DNA of 64,000 bases from Burkholderia sp. Ac-20365 (lineage in GTDB: Bacteria > Pseudomonadota > Gammaproteobacteria > Burkholderiales > Burkholderiaceae). Shown here piece by piece: positions 33,803 to 43,281 of the stretch. The position numbers and the translations under genes were made by a program. A model generated the notes under the pieces. The model saw nothing but the letters and a program-made list of their open reading frames with translations, did not search any database and was not told the DNA's origin. The stretch is from NCBI RefSeq assembly GCF_017104715.1, contig NZ_JAAGPI010000010.1, positions 124,001 through 188,000 of the forward strand, written 5' to 3'. Within the stretch, counting starts at the first letter, position 1, and each line of letters opens with the position of its first letter.

Positions 33803-34351
33803 ATGAATGCATTGGATCATGGTCCCGCTTCCGGGTTTCTCGCAGCACTTGCCGCGCCTGGACGTGCGGCGGACATCGACGCGGCGCACGATCTCTACGG
33901 CTGGCTCGTCGGCAGTTGGGATATGGAAGTGCTGCACTATCGCGTCGACGTGCGAGAGCGGCATCTGACCGGCGAGATTCACTTCGGCTGGGCGCTCGAA
34001 GGCCGTGCCGTGCAGGACGTCTGGATCATGCCGCGCCGCGCGGACCGCCACGCAGCGCGCGAACCCGGCTTCGACATGTACGGCACCACGCTGCGCGTGT
34101 GGGATCCGGCGATCGAAGCGTGGCGCGTCACCTACATCAACCCTTCGAACGGGCAGCGCGACGAACTGGTCGGCAGACAGATCGGCCGCGATATCGTGCA
34201 GATCGGCACGCACGCGAACGGCACGCCGATCCGCTGGAACTTCACCGACATCACCGCCGACGCATTCCGCTGGACAGGCGTCGCGCTCGCGCCTGATGGC
34301 ATTACGTGGAATCTGGAAGGCGAATTTATCGCCCGACGCAGGCGCGGCTAG
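33803..34351 (+). CDS. Conserved hypothetical protein, calycin/DUF1579-like
   Basis: 182 residues, start at an ATG with AGGAG upstream. The LYGWLVGSWDMEVLHYRVD opening, the WDPAIEAWRVTYINP middle and the repeated beta-strand pattern resemble small lipocalin-like or DUF1579-type proteins. No enzyme motif or signal peptide is seen. It is divergent from the AraC gene and could be its target. It overlaps the convergent MFS gene by the four bases CTAG, where both stops are read. Confidence 0.65.
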   Translation: MNALDHGPASGFLAALAAPGRAADIDAAHDLYGWLVGSWDMEVLHYRVDVRERHLTGEIHFGWALEGRAVQDVWIMPRRADRHAAREPGFDMYGTTLRVWDPAIEAWRVTYINPSNGQRDELVGRQIGRDIVQIGTHANGTPIRWNFTDITADAFRWTGVALAPDGITWNLEGEFIARRRRG

Positions 34352-35736
34352 TTCTGCCGCAACTCCGCGCCCTCGTCCTTCGACAGCTTGACGAAGAAGA
34401 ACAGCGAGCACAGCACGGCCGCGCCGACGACGAAAAATGCCGGAGAAAAATCACGGGCGGTGAGATGCGCCGCGCTGCCGCCATGCAGATGCGCGGTCAG
34501 CGCCAGCAGCGACGCGCCGAACGCAACGCCCAGGCTCACCGACAGTTGTTGCGCCATGCCCGAGAGCGCCGTCGCGCGGCTCATTTTCGGCTTGGGCATG
34601 TCGGAGTAGCCGAGCGTGTTGAGCGTCACCATCGCGAGCGAATTGAACAGGCCGCCCACCAGCAGCACGCAGAAGATCAGCAGATGCGGCGTACTGGGCT
34701 TGAACAGCCCATAGCAGGCGTAAAAGCAGCCCGTGACACAGGTGGCGACGATCAGCAGCGTGCGAAAACCGATGCGGCGGATCGCTGTCGTCATCACGCC
34801 GCGCACCGCGAGCGAGCCGACCGCCGTCGCGACGCTGAGCGACCCTGAGGTCAGCGGCGAGAGGCCGAAGCCGAGTTGCAGCATCAACGGCAACAGAAAC
34901 GGCGACGCGCCGATGCCGATGCGCAGCGGCATGCCGCCGAGCACGGCGGTCCGGTACGCCTTGTAGCGCAGCAGCAAGGGATCGATGATGGCATCGACGT
35001 GACGGCGGCTATACAGCCAATACAGCAGCATCGACAGCGCGCCCGTGCCGGTGAAGGCAAACGTCACCCATTGCGGCACGAGCCCGCGGCCAGCCGTATC
35101 CAGCCCGCCCACGAGGCCGACGAGACCCGTCGACAGCAGCACGAAGCCCGGCAGATCGAAACGCTCGTCGATACGCTCGTGGGTGTCGTCGATGAAGGCG
35201 AGCGCGCACAGCACGCCAATCACGCCGAACGGCACGTTCAGCAGGAAGATCCAGCGCCACGACGTGACGGTGACCACCACGCCGCCGAGCAGCGGCCCAG
35301 CAAGCCGGCCGACGGCGCCCGGCACCGTGAACCACACCATCGCCGCGACCATCCGCGCGGGCGGCACGCTGCGCAGCAGGATCAATCTGCCGACGGGCAC
35401 CATCATCGCGCCGCCCATGCCCTGCAGCACGCGGAACACGACGAGCTGCGGCAGCGACATCGCGATGCCACATAGCGCTGAAGCCAGCGAAAACAGGCCG
35501 ATCGCCGAGCAGAACACGCGGCGCGCGCCGAAGCGGTCGGCAAGCCAGCCGCTCGCCGGGAGGAACACGGCGAGGCTCAGCAGATAGGAAGTGATCGCGA
35601 GATTCAGATGCAGCGCCTCGACGCCAAGCGAGCGCGCGATAGAAGGCAGCGCGGTCGCCATGATCGACGTATCGAGGTTTTGCAGGAACAGCGGACAGGC
35701 AACGATCAGCGGAATGATGCGGGCGCGGTCGGTCAT
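34348..35736 (-). CDS. MFS drug/solute exporter, DHA2 (EmrB-like) type
   Basis: 462 residues with 14-helix DHA2 features: FLQNLDTSIMATALPSIARSLG in helix 1, SGWLADRFGARRVF after helix 2 and RVLQGMGGAMMVPVGRL in helix 4. Members pump drugs or small acids with proton exchange. No adaptor or outer-membrane partner is adjacent. Its 3' end overlaps the convergent gene by 4 bp. Confidence 0.9.
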   Translation of the reverse strand: MTDRARIIPLIVACPLFLQNLDTSIMATALPSIARSLGVEALHLNLAITSYLLSLAVFLPASGWLADRFGARRVFCSAIGLFSLASALCGIAMSLPQLVVFRVLQGMGGAMMVPVGRLILLRSVPPARMVAAMVWFTVPGAVGRLAGPLLGGVVVTVTSWRWIFLLNVPFGVIGVLCALAFIDDTHERIDERFDLPGFVLLSTGLVGLVGGLDTAGRGLVPQWVTFAFTGTGALSMLLYWLYSRRHVDAIIDPLLLRYKAYRTAVLGGMPLRIGIGASPFLLPLMLQLGFGLSPLTSGSLSVATAVGSLAVRGVMTTAIRRIGFRTLLIVATCVTGCFYACYGLFKPSTPHLLIFCVLLVGGLFNSLAMVTLNTLGYSDMPKPKMSRATALSGMAQQLSVSLGVAFGASLLALTAHLHGGSAAHLTARDFSPAFFVVGAAVLCSLFFFVKLSKDEGAELRQN

Positions 35737-35860
35737 CCTGCTCTTTTACCGCAAAACGGCGACCGATGGAGAAAACCGCCGCGCGCGCGGGTGTTACGGT
35801 TTGTTGCGGTGCGACCGCTTTCGTGCGGCACGACGCGTGTCAGCCTGGGCCGTCGCGCGC

Positions 35861-37075
35861 CTATTCTTCCAGCGCTCGGCGCAACGACAGCGCAATGCCG
35901 CGCGCCGCCAGCGTCACTTCATCGAGCGAGGGGAAAGACGGCGCGATACGCAGATGCCGGTCTTCTTCGTCGCGTCCGTACGGATACGCCGCGCCCGCCG
36001 TCGTCAGCACGAGGCCAGCCTGTGCCGCGAGTTCGACCGTGCGCTTCGCATAACCCTTCGGCGCATACAGGCTGATGAAATAGCCGCCTTCCGGCCGGTT
36101 CCACGACACTTCGGGAAGATCGGCTAGCAGCGCTTCGAAGGTCGCCACCACCGCATCGAACTTCGGACGCAGCAACGCGCGATGCTTCGCCATCAGACGC
36201 TCGAGCCCTTCGCGGTCGCGCAGATAGCGCACGTGCCGCAGCTGGTTGAGCTTGTCCGGACCGATGGTGCGCACCCTCATATGCTTCTGCCACCAGCCGA
36301 TATTGCCCGTCGACGACGCGAGAAACGCAATCCCGCCGCCCGCCACCGTGACCTTCGACAGCGACGCGAACACCAGCGCGCGGTCCGCATGCCCTGCGCG
36401 CTCGCACAGTTCGACAATATTCGGCGTGCTGTGCAGCGTATCCGTCAGATGATGGAAACGGTAGGCATCGTCCCAGAACAGGCGGAAATCGCTTGCGGCG
36501 GCAGGCAGCGCGGCGAGCCGCTCGACCGTTTCGCGTGACCAGATCGCGCCGCTCGGGTTGCTGTAGAGCGGCATGCACCAGATGCCCTTGATCGACGCGT
36601 CGCGCTTCACATGCGCTTCGATGGCATCCATGTCGGGGCCGTCGTGCGTCATCGGCACGGCAATCATGCGGATGCCGAGCGCCTCGCAGATCGCGAAGTG
36701 CCGGTCGTAGCCTGGCACCGGACACAGGAACGCGACCTCGCCCTGCCGGCTCCACGGTGCGTGCCCCGGCACCCCGTGCAGCATCGCGAAAGCGAGTGCG
36801 TCGTGCATCAGTTCGAGACTGGAGTTGCCCGCCGCGGCGATCTGCGCAACATCGACGTCCAGCAGTTGCGCGCCGAATTCGCGCGCCTCGGGCAAGCCCA
36901 GCAGATGCCCGTAGTTGCGGCAATCGATGCCGTCGCGCGACAGATAACCCGCCGTGCCCGCTTCGTCGAGCAGCGCGCGCGACAGATCGAGTTGCTCGGG
37001 CGAAGGCTTGCCGCGCGACATGTCGAGACGCATCGCAAGCTGTCGGAATTCGTCGTAGGTGGAAGGCGTGGTCAT
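35861..37075 (-). CDS. PLP-dependent aminotransferase (aspartate aminotransferase type, MocR-clade family)
   Basis: 404 residues without the GntR domain. MRLDMSRGKPSPEQLDLS, CRNYGHLLGLPEAREFGAQLL and ASLSKVTVAGGGIAF (PLP-lysine) fit the Asp_aminotransf family of stand-alone transaminases related to MocR. The substrate is probably aspartate or another dicarboxylic amino acid. It is divergent from a LysR gene that likely regulates it. Confidence 0.85.
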   Translation of the reverse strand: MTTPSTYDEFRQLAMRLDMSRGKPSPEQLDLSRALLDEAGTAGYLSRDGIDCRNYGHLLGLPEAREFGAQLLDVDVAQIAAAGNSSLELMHDALAFAMLHGVPGHAPWSRQGEVAFLCPVPGYDRHFAICEALGIRMIAVPMTHDGPDMDAIEAHVKRDASIKGIWCMPLYSNPSGAIWSRETVERLAALPAAASDFRLFWDDAYRFHHLTDTLHSTPNIVELCERAGHADRALVFASLSKVTVAGGGIAFLASSTGNIGWWQKHMRVRTIGPDKLNQLRHVRYLRDREGLERLMAKHRALLRPKFDAVVATFEALLADLPEVSWNRPEGGYFISLYAPKGYAKRTVELAAQAGLVLTTAGAAYPYGRDEEDRHLRIAPSFPSLDEVTLAARGIALSLRRALEE

Positions 37076-37224
37076 GATGGTTGTCCCCGGATGAGCGCGC
37101 TCGGTTTACAAGCAAAGCGCCGCATGTGAATCCAGTATGCCGCTGCCCCATGGTTCAGACAAACGCGTTATATTGAACATTTCGATCAAGATTTCTGATA
37201 CCGGATTCAGGAGAACACAAGCGG

Positions 37225-38079
37225 ATGAAAGGCCTCGATCTCGACGTGCTCGCAATGTTCGTCGCCATTGCCGACACAGGCAGCTTCGTGCGCGGCGCGG
37301 CGCTCGTGCATCGCTCGCAATCCGCGCTGAGCATGCAGATCCGCTCGCTCGAAAGCTCGCTCGGCAAGCCGCTGTTCGTGCGCGGCCCGCGCAGCGTGAC
37401 GCTCACGCAGGAAGGCCAGGTGATGCTCAGCTACGCGCGCCGCATGCTCGCGCTGCGCGACGAAGCGTGGGCGTCGATCGTGCATCCGGAAGTCAAAGGC
37501 CGCGTCGCGATCGGCGTGCCGGACGATTACGCGTCGTCGCTGCTGCCGTCGGTGCTGCGCAACTTCTCGGCGATGTATCCGAAGGTCGAGATTCAGGTGG
37601 TCAGCCTGCCGAGCAACGCGCTCGCGCCGCTCCTGAAAGACAACAAGATCGACCTTGCGTGCGTGACGAGCGTGAAGGAGTTGACGGGCGAATTCATCCG
37701 CTTCGAACCGATGGTCTGGGCAGGCTCGTCCACGCCGGGACGTGAAGTGTGGAAGGAGCGTCCGTTGCCTGTCGCGATGTTCGGCGTGGGCAGCGTCGCG
37801 CGCGCGAATGCGGTTCAAGCGCTGGAACGCGCGAAGATCACCTATCGAACGTCGTATGAGAGTCCGAGCCTGATGGGCCTTTTCAGCATGGTCGATGCGG
37901 GGCTTGCCGTCGCTCCGCTCGCGCGCTGCGCGGTGCCCGAGCGCTTCGTCACGCTAGGCCGTCAGCATGGGCTGCCAAAGCTGCCTGAACTGGAGATCAT
38001 CCTTGCGCGCAGCGCGCGCTCGAACCGGCCGCCGTGCGATTACCTTGCCGGGCAGATCCTCAGCGAGCTGCGCGACTGA
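37225..38079 (+). CDS. LysR-type transcriptional regulator
   Basis: 284 residues: N-terminal HTH (LAMFVAIADTGSFVRGAALVHRSQSALSMQIRSLESSLGKPLFVRG) and a periplasmic-binding-like effector domain (GRVAIGVPDDYASSLLPSVL). AGGAG precedes the ATG. It is divergent from the aminotransferase gene at 37075 across about 150 bp, the classic arrangement for LysR control. Confidence 0.92.
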   Translation: MKGLDLDVLAMFVAIADTGSFVRGAALVHRSQSALSMQIRSLESSLGKPLFVRGPRSVTLTQEGQVMLSYARRMLALRDEAWASIVHPEVKGRVAIGVPDDYASSLLPSVLRNFSAMYPKVEIQVVSLPSNALAPLLKDNKIDLACVTSVKELTGEFIRFEPMVWAGSSTPGREVWKERPLPVAMFGVGSVARANAVQALERAKITYRTSYESPSLMGLFSMVDAGLAVAPLARCAVPERFVTLGRQHGLPKLPELEIILARSARSNRPPCDYLAGQILSELRD

Positions 38080-38101
38080 ACTCTCTGGCGTGCGGCTTGT
38101 G

Positions 38102-39151
38102 TCACATCAATGCGATCAGCCGTTGCCGTGCCGCGCGGTACGCATCGCTGCGTATACCTGAAGTGCGTGCTGCCTCGAACAGATCGTCGCGTGCCCGTGC
38201 GTTAGCGTTATCGAAGGGAAACCACGCGTCGATGTCGGTCTGCATGCGCGCTCGCGCGGTTGCGTTGGATGATTGCAAATACGCATCGGCGAGCAGACGC
38301 TCTTCCCACACCATCAGATGCGCGAGCCGCGCATAGCGGCTGTCGCATGCTGCAAGCGACAGCGTAAACCCCGTCTTTGCGATCCATTCAGGCAGATGCT
38401 CGCCCGGCATCGGACGCGCAATGCCATAGCCCTGCGCAAAATCGACGCCGAAGATCCGCAACGCGTCGAGCAAGCCCGTATCTTCGACGCCCTCGACCAC
38501 CACCGCCTTGCCAAGCGCCTGCCCCAGTCGCGTCAGATGATGGATGAACGGCAGCACGTCGGCGGCGTCATCGTTCTGCAGATCCGCGATGCTGCGATCG
38601 ATCTTCACGTAGTCGAACGGCAGCTCGCGCAGCCGGCTCAGACTGCTATGCCCTGTACCCAGATCGTCTTGCGCGAGTGCGACGCCGAGCCGTTTGTAGC
38701 GCGCAATCTGCCCGTCAGTCTCGACACCGGCGGGCAACGCACCCGACTCCAGGATTTCGAGCACGAGTTCGCCCGCCTTGCAGCCGAATTCCGCGAACGC
38801 ATCGCGCGTCGCCTCGAAGTAACGCGAGTCGCCGAGTGCAGCAGGCGGCAGATTGACGGACACGATCATGTCGATGCCCACGCGTCGCCACGCATTGCGT
38901 TGCGCGAGCACCTGCGCGAGTCCACGCACATAGAGTTCGAAATGGTCGTCGCTGTTCAATGCGTGCAGAAACTGGCGCGGCGCGAACAACACGTCGCCGT
39001 CGCGTAATCGCGCGAGCGCCTCGACCTTCGTCACCCGGCAGGCGCGCAGATCGAGCAACGGCTGATAGTGCATGCACAACGCGCCGCCGCGCAGCATATC
39101 GGCCCATCGCTGCCGCGTTTTGCCGGATCCGGAGGAAGTCGACCTGCACAT
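38102..39151 (-). CDS. EAL-domain cyclic-di-GMP phosphodiesterase
   Basis: 349 residues. EAL is at 44-46 (VEALARLRDG), followed by SVNLPP, LEILES, QDDLGTGHSSLSRL, the lysine in FDYVKIDRS, VVVEGVED and FAQGYGIARPM. All residues needed for metal and substrate binding are present, so it is probably active. The last 100 residues form an extra helical region of unknown role. No GGDEF, PAS or membrane segment was seen. The ATG at 39151 lacks a good ribosome site, so the exact start is uncertain. It is next to a chemoreceptor and flhDC, which suggests motility control. Confidence 0.88.
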   Translation of the reverse strand: MCRSTSSGSGKTRQRWADMLRGGALCMHYQPLLDLRACRVTKVEALARLRDGDVLFAPRQFLHALNSDDHFELYVRGLAQVLAQRNAWRRVGIDMIVSVNLPPAALGDSRYFEATRDAFAEFGCKAGELVLEILESGALPAGVETDGQIARYKRLGVALAQDDLGTGHSSLSRLRELPFDYVKIDRSIADLQNDDAADVLPFIHHLTRLGQALGKAVVVEGVEDTGLLDALRIFGVDFAQGYGIARPMPGEHLPEWIAKTGFTLSLAACDSRYARLAHLMVWEERLLADAYLQSSNATARARMQTDIDAWFPFDNANARARDDLFEAARTSGIRSDAYRAARQRLIALM

Positions 39152-39333
39152 GAAAATTTGATCCGATGAGGGGACGCGTTACACGCGCACAAACAGCGCA
39201 ACCGTTACCACCGCTCGAAAACGCTGACCGATATCAATGCCTTTGAGGAACACTGTGCCGACAATCCTTGCATCGGCTAGCGCCTGGCCGATACGTTGGC
39301 GCGCAACACTCGAACGCGCGCCGCGTCTTTTAG

Positions 39334-39370
39334 GGCTCCGCAGTTCCCCGGCTGCGGAGCCGCTTTTTTT
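39334..39370 (+). terminator. Orphan plus-strand intrinsic terminator
   Basis: A perfect 10-bp GC-rich stem, GGCTCCGCAG / CTGCGGAGCC (39334-39343 and 39352-39361), followed by GC and seven Ts. The T run is only on the plus side, yet no plus-strand gene ends here: both neighbours are minus genes. It may end a small RNA transcribed from about 39160-39330. Confidence 0.7.
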
Positions 39371-39406
39371 AGGGACTCGCAGTGCGTGCCGTTCTCTCCG
39401 TGGCGC

Positions 39407-41104
39407 TCAAAACGTTTCCCAATCGCCGTCGGCCGTCACCGCGTCTTTCGAGACGATCTGCCTGGGTGCCGACTCGACGCGACGCGCCCCTGGCGTACCC
39501 TGCTTCGCAGCGGCAACGCTCGCGCTCAACGCGCCCGGCCGCGTGTGCGACGGCGCAACGGCAGGCATATCGGCGAGACTGAAGACAGCAATGGCGCCCG
39601 TCATCTGGACGGCCTGCTCTTCAAGCGCCTGTGCAGCCGCGGCCGACTCTTCGACGAGCGCTGCGTTCTGCTGCGTGACGGCATCGATCTGGCTGATCGC
39701 CTGGCTCATCTGCCCGATGCCCTGGCTCTGCTCTTCCGACGCCGCCGAAATCTCGCCGACAATATCGGACACCTGCTTGATCGCGCGCATCACCTGGCTC
39801 ATCGTCGAGCCGACTTCTTCGGCCTGGCGCGAGCCATCCTTGACGAGCGCCGTCGACGATTCGATCAGATCCTTGATCTCTTTCGCTGCCGCCGACGAAC
39901 GCTGCGCCAGCGAGCGCACCTCGCCTGCAACGACAGCAAAGCCGCGCCCCTGCTCGCCCGCGCGCGCCGCCTCGACGGCCGCGTTCAACGCGAGAATGTT
40001 GGTCTGGAACGCGATGCCTTCGATCAGCGTCGTGATGTCGGCGATCTTCGCCGAGCTTTCGCTGATATTGCCGATCGTGCGCACCATCGCCTGCACCGCA
40101 TCGTTGCTGGCATCGGCCATCGAGCGCGCATTCGCCGACAGCGCATTGGCCTGGCGCGCGTTGTCGGCGTTCTGCTTCACCGTTTCGGCGAGTTCCGTCA
40201 TCGTTGCCGCCGTTTCTTCGACGGACGCAGCCTGCTCCTCCGTGCGAGACGACAGCTCCATGTTGCCAGCGGCGATTTCTCGCGACGCCACCGTCACCGA
40301 ATCGCTCGACGTCTTGATGCGGCGCACGGTATCCGAGAGCTGGGCGCTCATGCGTTTCATCGCGTCGAGCAGCGCACCGAACTCGCCTTTCACGTCGATC
40401 ACGATCGGCCGGTCCAGACGTCCGTCGGCGATGTCATTGGCAATGCCGAGCGAGCGGTTCAACGGCCCCGAGATTGCCTTCGACAGATAGATCGTCGCGC
40501 CCACGCACACGAGCGCGCTCGCCGCGAGCATGCCCAGCGCGATCCAGAACATCTGCGTCGCCGCATGTTCGCTGTCGCCCGTGAAGTCCTTCGCCTGATC
40601 GAGGTTCAGTTCCATGTCCTGCTGGATCATGGAGTTGAGCGCCTCGGCCGACTTCAGGACAGTACTGCGCTGTAACTCGACAGCGCCCGCGATATCGCCC
40701 TTTTCGATCATGTCGATTTCCTGATCGATCAGCGTTCTGAAGGTGCCCGCCTCCGTGTGGATGCGGTCGGCGAGCGCCTGCTCTTCCGGGCTGCTGATAC
40801 CCGCCGAATAGTATTGCGTCCAGCCCGAACTCATCGACGTCTGCAGATCGCGCACGCGCCGCAGATTGTCCTTGTCCTGCGTCACGAGCGTCTGCCACAG
40901 CAGACGGCGGATTTCGATCTCGTCGATGCGAAACATCGCAAGCTTCGTGACGGGAATCAGATTGCCCGTATACGCGGTTTGCAAGTTTTCGCTCATTGCT
41001 CTGACGGCACGCATGCCGAACAGCGCGTTGCCGACCATGACCAGGGTACAGACGGCAAATGCCGCGATGATCCTGAAGCGGATCGTTTGAAGAAACTGAC
41101 TCAT
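39407..41104 (-). CDS. Methyl-accepting chemotaxis protein (Tar/Tsr-like)
   Basis: 565 residues from the ATG at 41104. TM1 (about 10-30), a periplasmic four-helix-bundle sensor domain, TM2 (about 187-211, FWIALGMLAASALVCVGATIYL), HAMP, then the signalling domain with the conserved hairpin tip FQTNILALNAAVEAARAGEQ. The protein ends in GDWETF, close to the NWETF pentapeptide that tethers CheR and CheB in high-abundance receptors. The ligand is unknown. It is divergent from flhD. Confidence 0.93.
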   Translation of the reverse strand: MSQFLQTIRFRIIAAFAVCTLVMVGNALFGMRAVRAMSENLQTAYTGNLIPVTKLAMFRIDEIEIRRLLWQTLVTQDKDNLRRVRDLQTSMSSGWTQYYSAGISSPEEQALADRIHTEAGTFRTLIDQEIDMIEKGDIAGAVELQRSTVLKSAEALNSMIQQDMELNLDQAKDFTGDSEHAATQMFWIALGMLAASALVCVGATIYLSKAISGPLNRSLGIANDIADGRLDRPIVIDVKGEFGALLDAMKRMSAQLSDTVRRIKTSSDSVTVASREIAAGNMELSSRTEEQAASVEETAATMTELAETVKQNADNARQANALSANARSMADASNDAVQAMVRTIGNISESSAKIADITTLIEGIAFQTNILALNAAVEAARAGEQGRGFAVVAGEVRSLAQRSSAAAKEIKDLIESSTALVKDGSRQAEEVGSTMSQVMRAIKQVSDIVGEISAASEEQSQGIGQMSQAISQIDAVTQQNAALVEESAAAAQALEEQAVQMTGAIAVFSLADMPAVAPSHTRPGALSASVAAAKQGTPGARRVESAPRQIVSKDAVTADGDWETF

Positions 41105-41648
41105 TCCATTCTGCCGGATGATGGCGCTCGGCCGGCGCACGCACCGCACCTCGCGATTGAAGGAGAAGACGGCTCGCGTGCACATTGCGTGGCCATCGCG
41201 GAACGCGTGTTTGTTAGTTCGCGTTCGCAGCTTGATCTAGCCGGAGCAGATGACGTGCGTCATCGATGGCTATTGTTGGCTGGATCGTAAAGTTGGCCTG
41301 TCAAGCGGAGCAATGATGGATGTCAATTAGGAGATAAGCAGAAGTATCTGAAGCGATTTCTCGCTTTCTTCAACATATAAGGATGCCTACTTTTATTTTT
41401 CTCATTCCATGCCTTATACCGGGCTATACCAGATGGAAACGACGTCATCCATCCCCTACACGATGTGTCGGCGACCTACGAGCAATTCAACCGAACACCC
41501 ATTTTATTTTGAGACAGCAAACGCAATACTTTCACCTGTGGGTTACATGTCAGCGCTGCGAACGGATCACATGAGTTGTCTTTGCGATGCCTTTCGTCCG
41601 GAACGGACCGGCTGTTCGTAGCGTCGTCGCCTCGCTTGCTGGATCACT
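41105..41648. promoter_or_regulatory. Intergenic region between chemoreceptor and flhD
   Basis: 544 bp with no credible gene. The section around 41330-41550 is clearly more AT-rich than the window. It contains the 31-bp motif listed at 41506 and presumably the flhD promoter and a long 5' leader. No flagellar sigma-28 box was recognised. Confidence 0.5.
41506..41536 (+). promoter_or_regulatory. 31-bp motif shared with the FNR-type gene, copy A
   Basis: ATTTTGAGACAGC, seven variable bases, ATACTTTCACC. The outer 13 and 11 bases are identical to copy B at 45348-45378. It lies 112 bp before the flhD start codon. The spacing of its parts does not fit a sigma-70 promoter, so an activator or repressor site or a conserved leader element is more likely. 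Confidence 0.65.
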
Positions 41649-41963
41649 ATGAACGCTGATGAAGTACTCCCGGAAATTCGCGAAGTCAATCTCGCGTATC
41701 TGATGCTGGCGCAACACCTCGCGCGCACCAATCCTGTCGAAGCGCGCGTGCGCCTTGGCATGTCGGCGGAGTTGACGGACATCGTCGCGGGTTTGTCGTC
41801 CGCGCAGATCGTGCGGCTCGCCGATTCGGACATGTTGCTGTGCGGCTTCGGGCTGTCCGCGCAAACCGTGCTGGGCGCGCTCAACGACACGCTCGGCCGC
41901 CACGACATGCAGGCCATGCATGCGGCGATGCTGCTCGCGCAACTGCCGCCGGGGAACCTGTGA
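41649..41963 (+). CDS. flhD: Flagellar master regulator subunit FlhD
   Basis: 104 residues. ADEVLPEIREVNLAYLMLAQHLAR and the LGMSAELTDIVAGLSSAQIVRLADSDMLLCGFGL region match FlhD. FlhD forms the FlhD4C2 complex that activates class II flagellar promoters; FlhD alone binds DNA poorly and modulates FlhC. Its stop overlaps the flhC start (TGATG). Confidence 0.92.
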   Translation: MNADEVLPEIREVNLAYLMLAQHLARTNPVEARVRLGMSAELTDIVAGLSSAQIVRLADSDMLLCGFGLSAQTVLGALNDTLGRHDMQAMHAAMLLAQLPPGNL

Positions 41964-42535
41964 TGACAGCGCCCGCCTCACTGAAAAGCGTCGTTGCGCG
42001 CGCCGATGCCGGCCATCGGCGCCTGCTCGACGACGTCAGCGAGACGCTGCTCGCCATCGAACTGTTCGAGCTCGGCGCACGCCTGCAGGTGACGCAAGCC
42101 GAAACGACCTTGTCGCGCGACCGTCTGATCCGGCTGTACAAGGAACTGCATGGCGAGTCGCCGCCGAAAGGCATGCTGCCGTTTTCCGAAGAATGGTATG
42201 TGACGTGGCTGCCGAACATCCATGCGTCGCTATTTTACGCGATGTATCGCTCGATCTCCACCCAGCAGGACATCACACGGATCGCGGCGATCATCGCGGC
42301 ATACCGGCTCTATCTCGAGCACATTCCGCGCGGCACCGAGCCCGTATTGAGCTTTACCCGCGCGTGGACGCTCGTGAAGTTCATCGAACGCGACATGCTG
42401 CATCTGAAGAGCTGCAGTTGCTGTAACGGCCACCTCATCGTGCTCGCCTACGAACTGGAACCTGGCTACGTGTGCGGCCTGTGCAAGCCGCCATCGCGGG
42501 CTGGCAAAACCGGCCGTCTGGCAAAAACCGAATGA
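41963..42535 (+). CDS. flhC: Flagellar master regulator subunit FlhC
   Basis: 190 residues matching FlhC, including AIELFELGARLQVTQAETTLSR and PPKGMLPFSEEW. The zinc site is formed by the C151-C154 and C171-C174 region (KSCSCCNG, YVCGLC). FlhC supplies most DNA contacts of the FlhD4C2 activator. It is translationally coupled to flhD. Confidence 0.93.
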   Translation: MTAPASLKSVVARADAGHRRLLDDVSETLLAIELFELGARLQVTQAETTLSRDRLIRLYKELHGESPPKGMLPFSEEWYVTWLPNIHASLFYAMYRSISTQQDITRIAAIIAAYRLYLEHIPRGTEPVLSFTRAWTLVKFIERDMLHLKSCSCCNGHLIVLAYELEPGYVCGLCKPPSRAGKTGRLAKTE

Positions 42536-42606
42536 TGTCCCGTCGGCCCAACAGCATGGCCTACGGCCCGCGGACCGCATGCAGATTGTCACTGGAGACC
42601 CAAAAG

Positions 42607-42909
42607 TTGAACCGCAACGAAACGCTCGATGAAATCCGGGAAGTCAATCTGTTATTTCTGATGCTTGCACAGCGACTCGCACGCCTCGACAGTCAGAAGG
42701 CGATGCGTCTGCTGCGCGTCAGCGCGGATTGCATCGACGCGATTGCAGCGCTCCCGCCCGGTCAGATCATGAAGCTCGCCGCGACGAACATGCTGTTCTG
42801 CCGCTTCGCGCTCGACGATTGCGCGTTGCTTGCCTCGCTCGGCCAGCGCGTTCGATGCAGCGCGGGGCCGCAAGCGATCGAAACGCCGCCGCCCGCGCTG
42901 GCCGCGTGA
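42607..42909 (+). CDS. Second FlhD-like protein downstream of flhC
   Basis: About 100 residues from the TTG at 42607, which has GGAG nine bases upstream. LDEIREVNLLFLMLAQRLARLDSQKAMRLLRVSADCIDAIAALPPGQIMKLA is clearly homologous to the FlhD at 41649. Its C-terminus is shorter and ends in an Ala/Pro-rich tail. An ATG further upstream in the frame would give an N-terminus unlike FlhD. A second flhD following flhDC on the same strand is unusual. It may compete with FlhD for FlhC or alter its DNA preference. Confidence 0.82.
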   Translation: MNRNETLDEIREVNLLFLMLAQRLARLDSQKAMRLLRVSADCIDAIAALPPGQIMKLAATNMLFCRFALDDCALLASLGQRVRCSAGPQAIETPPPALAA

Positions 42910-43281
42910 CTTGCTGCGTGACCGGCGTCCGGCTCGCGGCTTCTCGTGCAATTGCATGGCATCGACCCGATACATGCTCGCCGATGCACAACACTGCATA
43001 CGAAGGCTCTTCCAGATTTGAGAACGTCGTTTTCAGCGGCACGCATTGATCGCGATCAGCCAGTACCTATCATTGTTGACAAGCTTGTTGACCGTTATCC
43101 GGCGCGACATGCGAGCGCGGATCATGCCGCGTCGGCGCATTTGGGCACCTTCCGCGCTTTTCGATGCCGGCCAGCAAGCATCGCAGGACAAGCCGTTCAC
43201 GACGCACATCGGCGCGAGCATGCGACACGACACCGGGAATCGCGGCGCAGCCTGCCATCACCCGACGATTTGAACCAGAAC
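42910..43281. other. Intergenic stretch without a recognised gene
   Basis: 372 bp between the second flhD-like gene and the histidine-kinase gene. Open frames here are short, in competing frames and without family resemblance. It presumably holds the kinase promoter (an AT-richer patch with TTGTTGACAAGCTTGTTGAC lies near 43073-43092). No hairpin terminator was seen. Confidence 0.4.

Noticed and set aside
42910..43281. N-terminal extension of the histidine kinase starting at 42946
   Set aside because: The upstream part is not conserved-looking and lacks membrane or sensory features; the ATG at 43282 directly precedes the first membrane helix.
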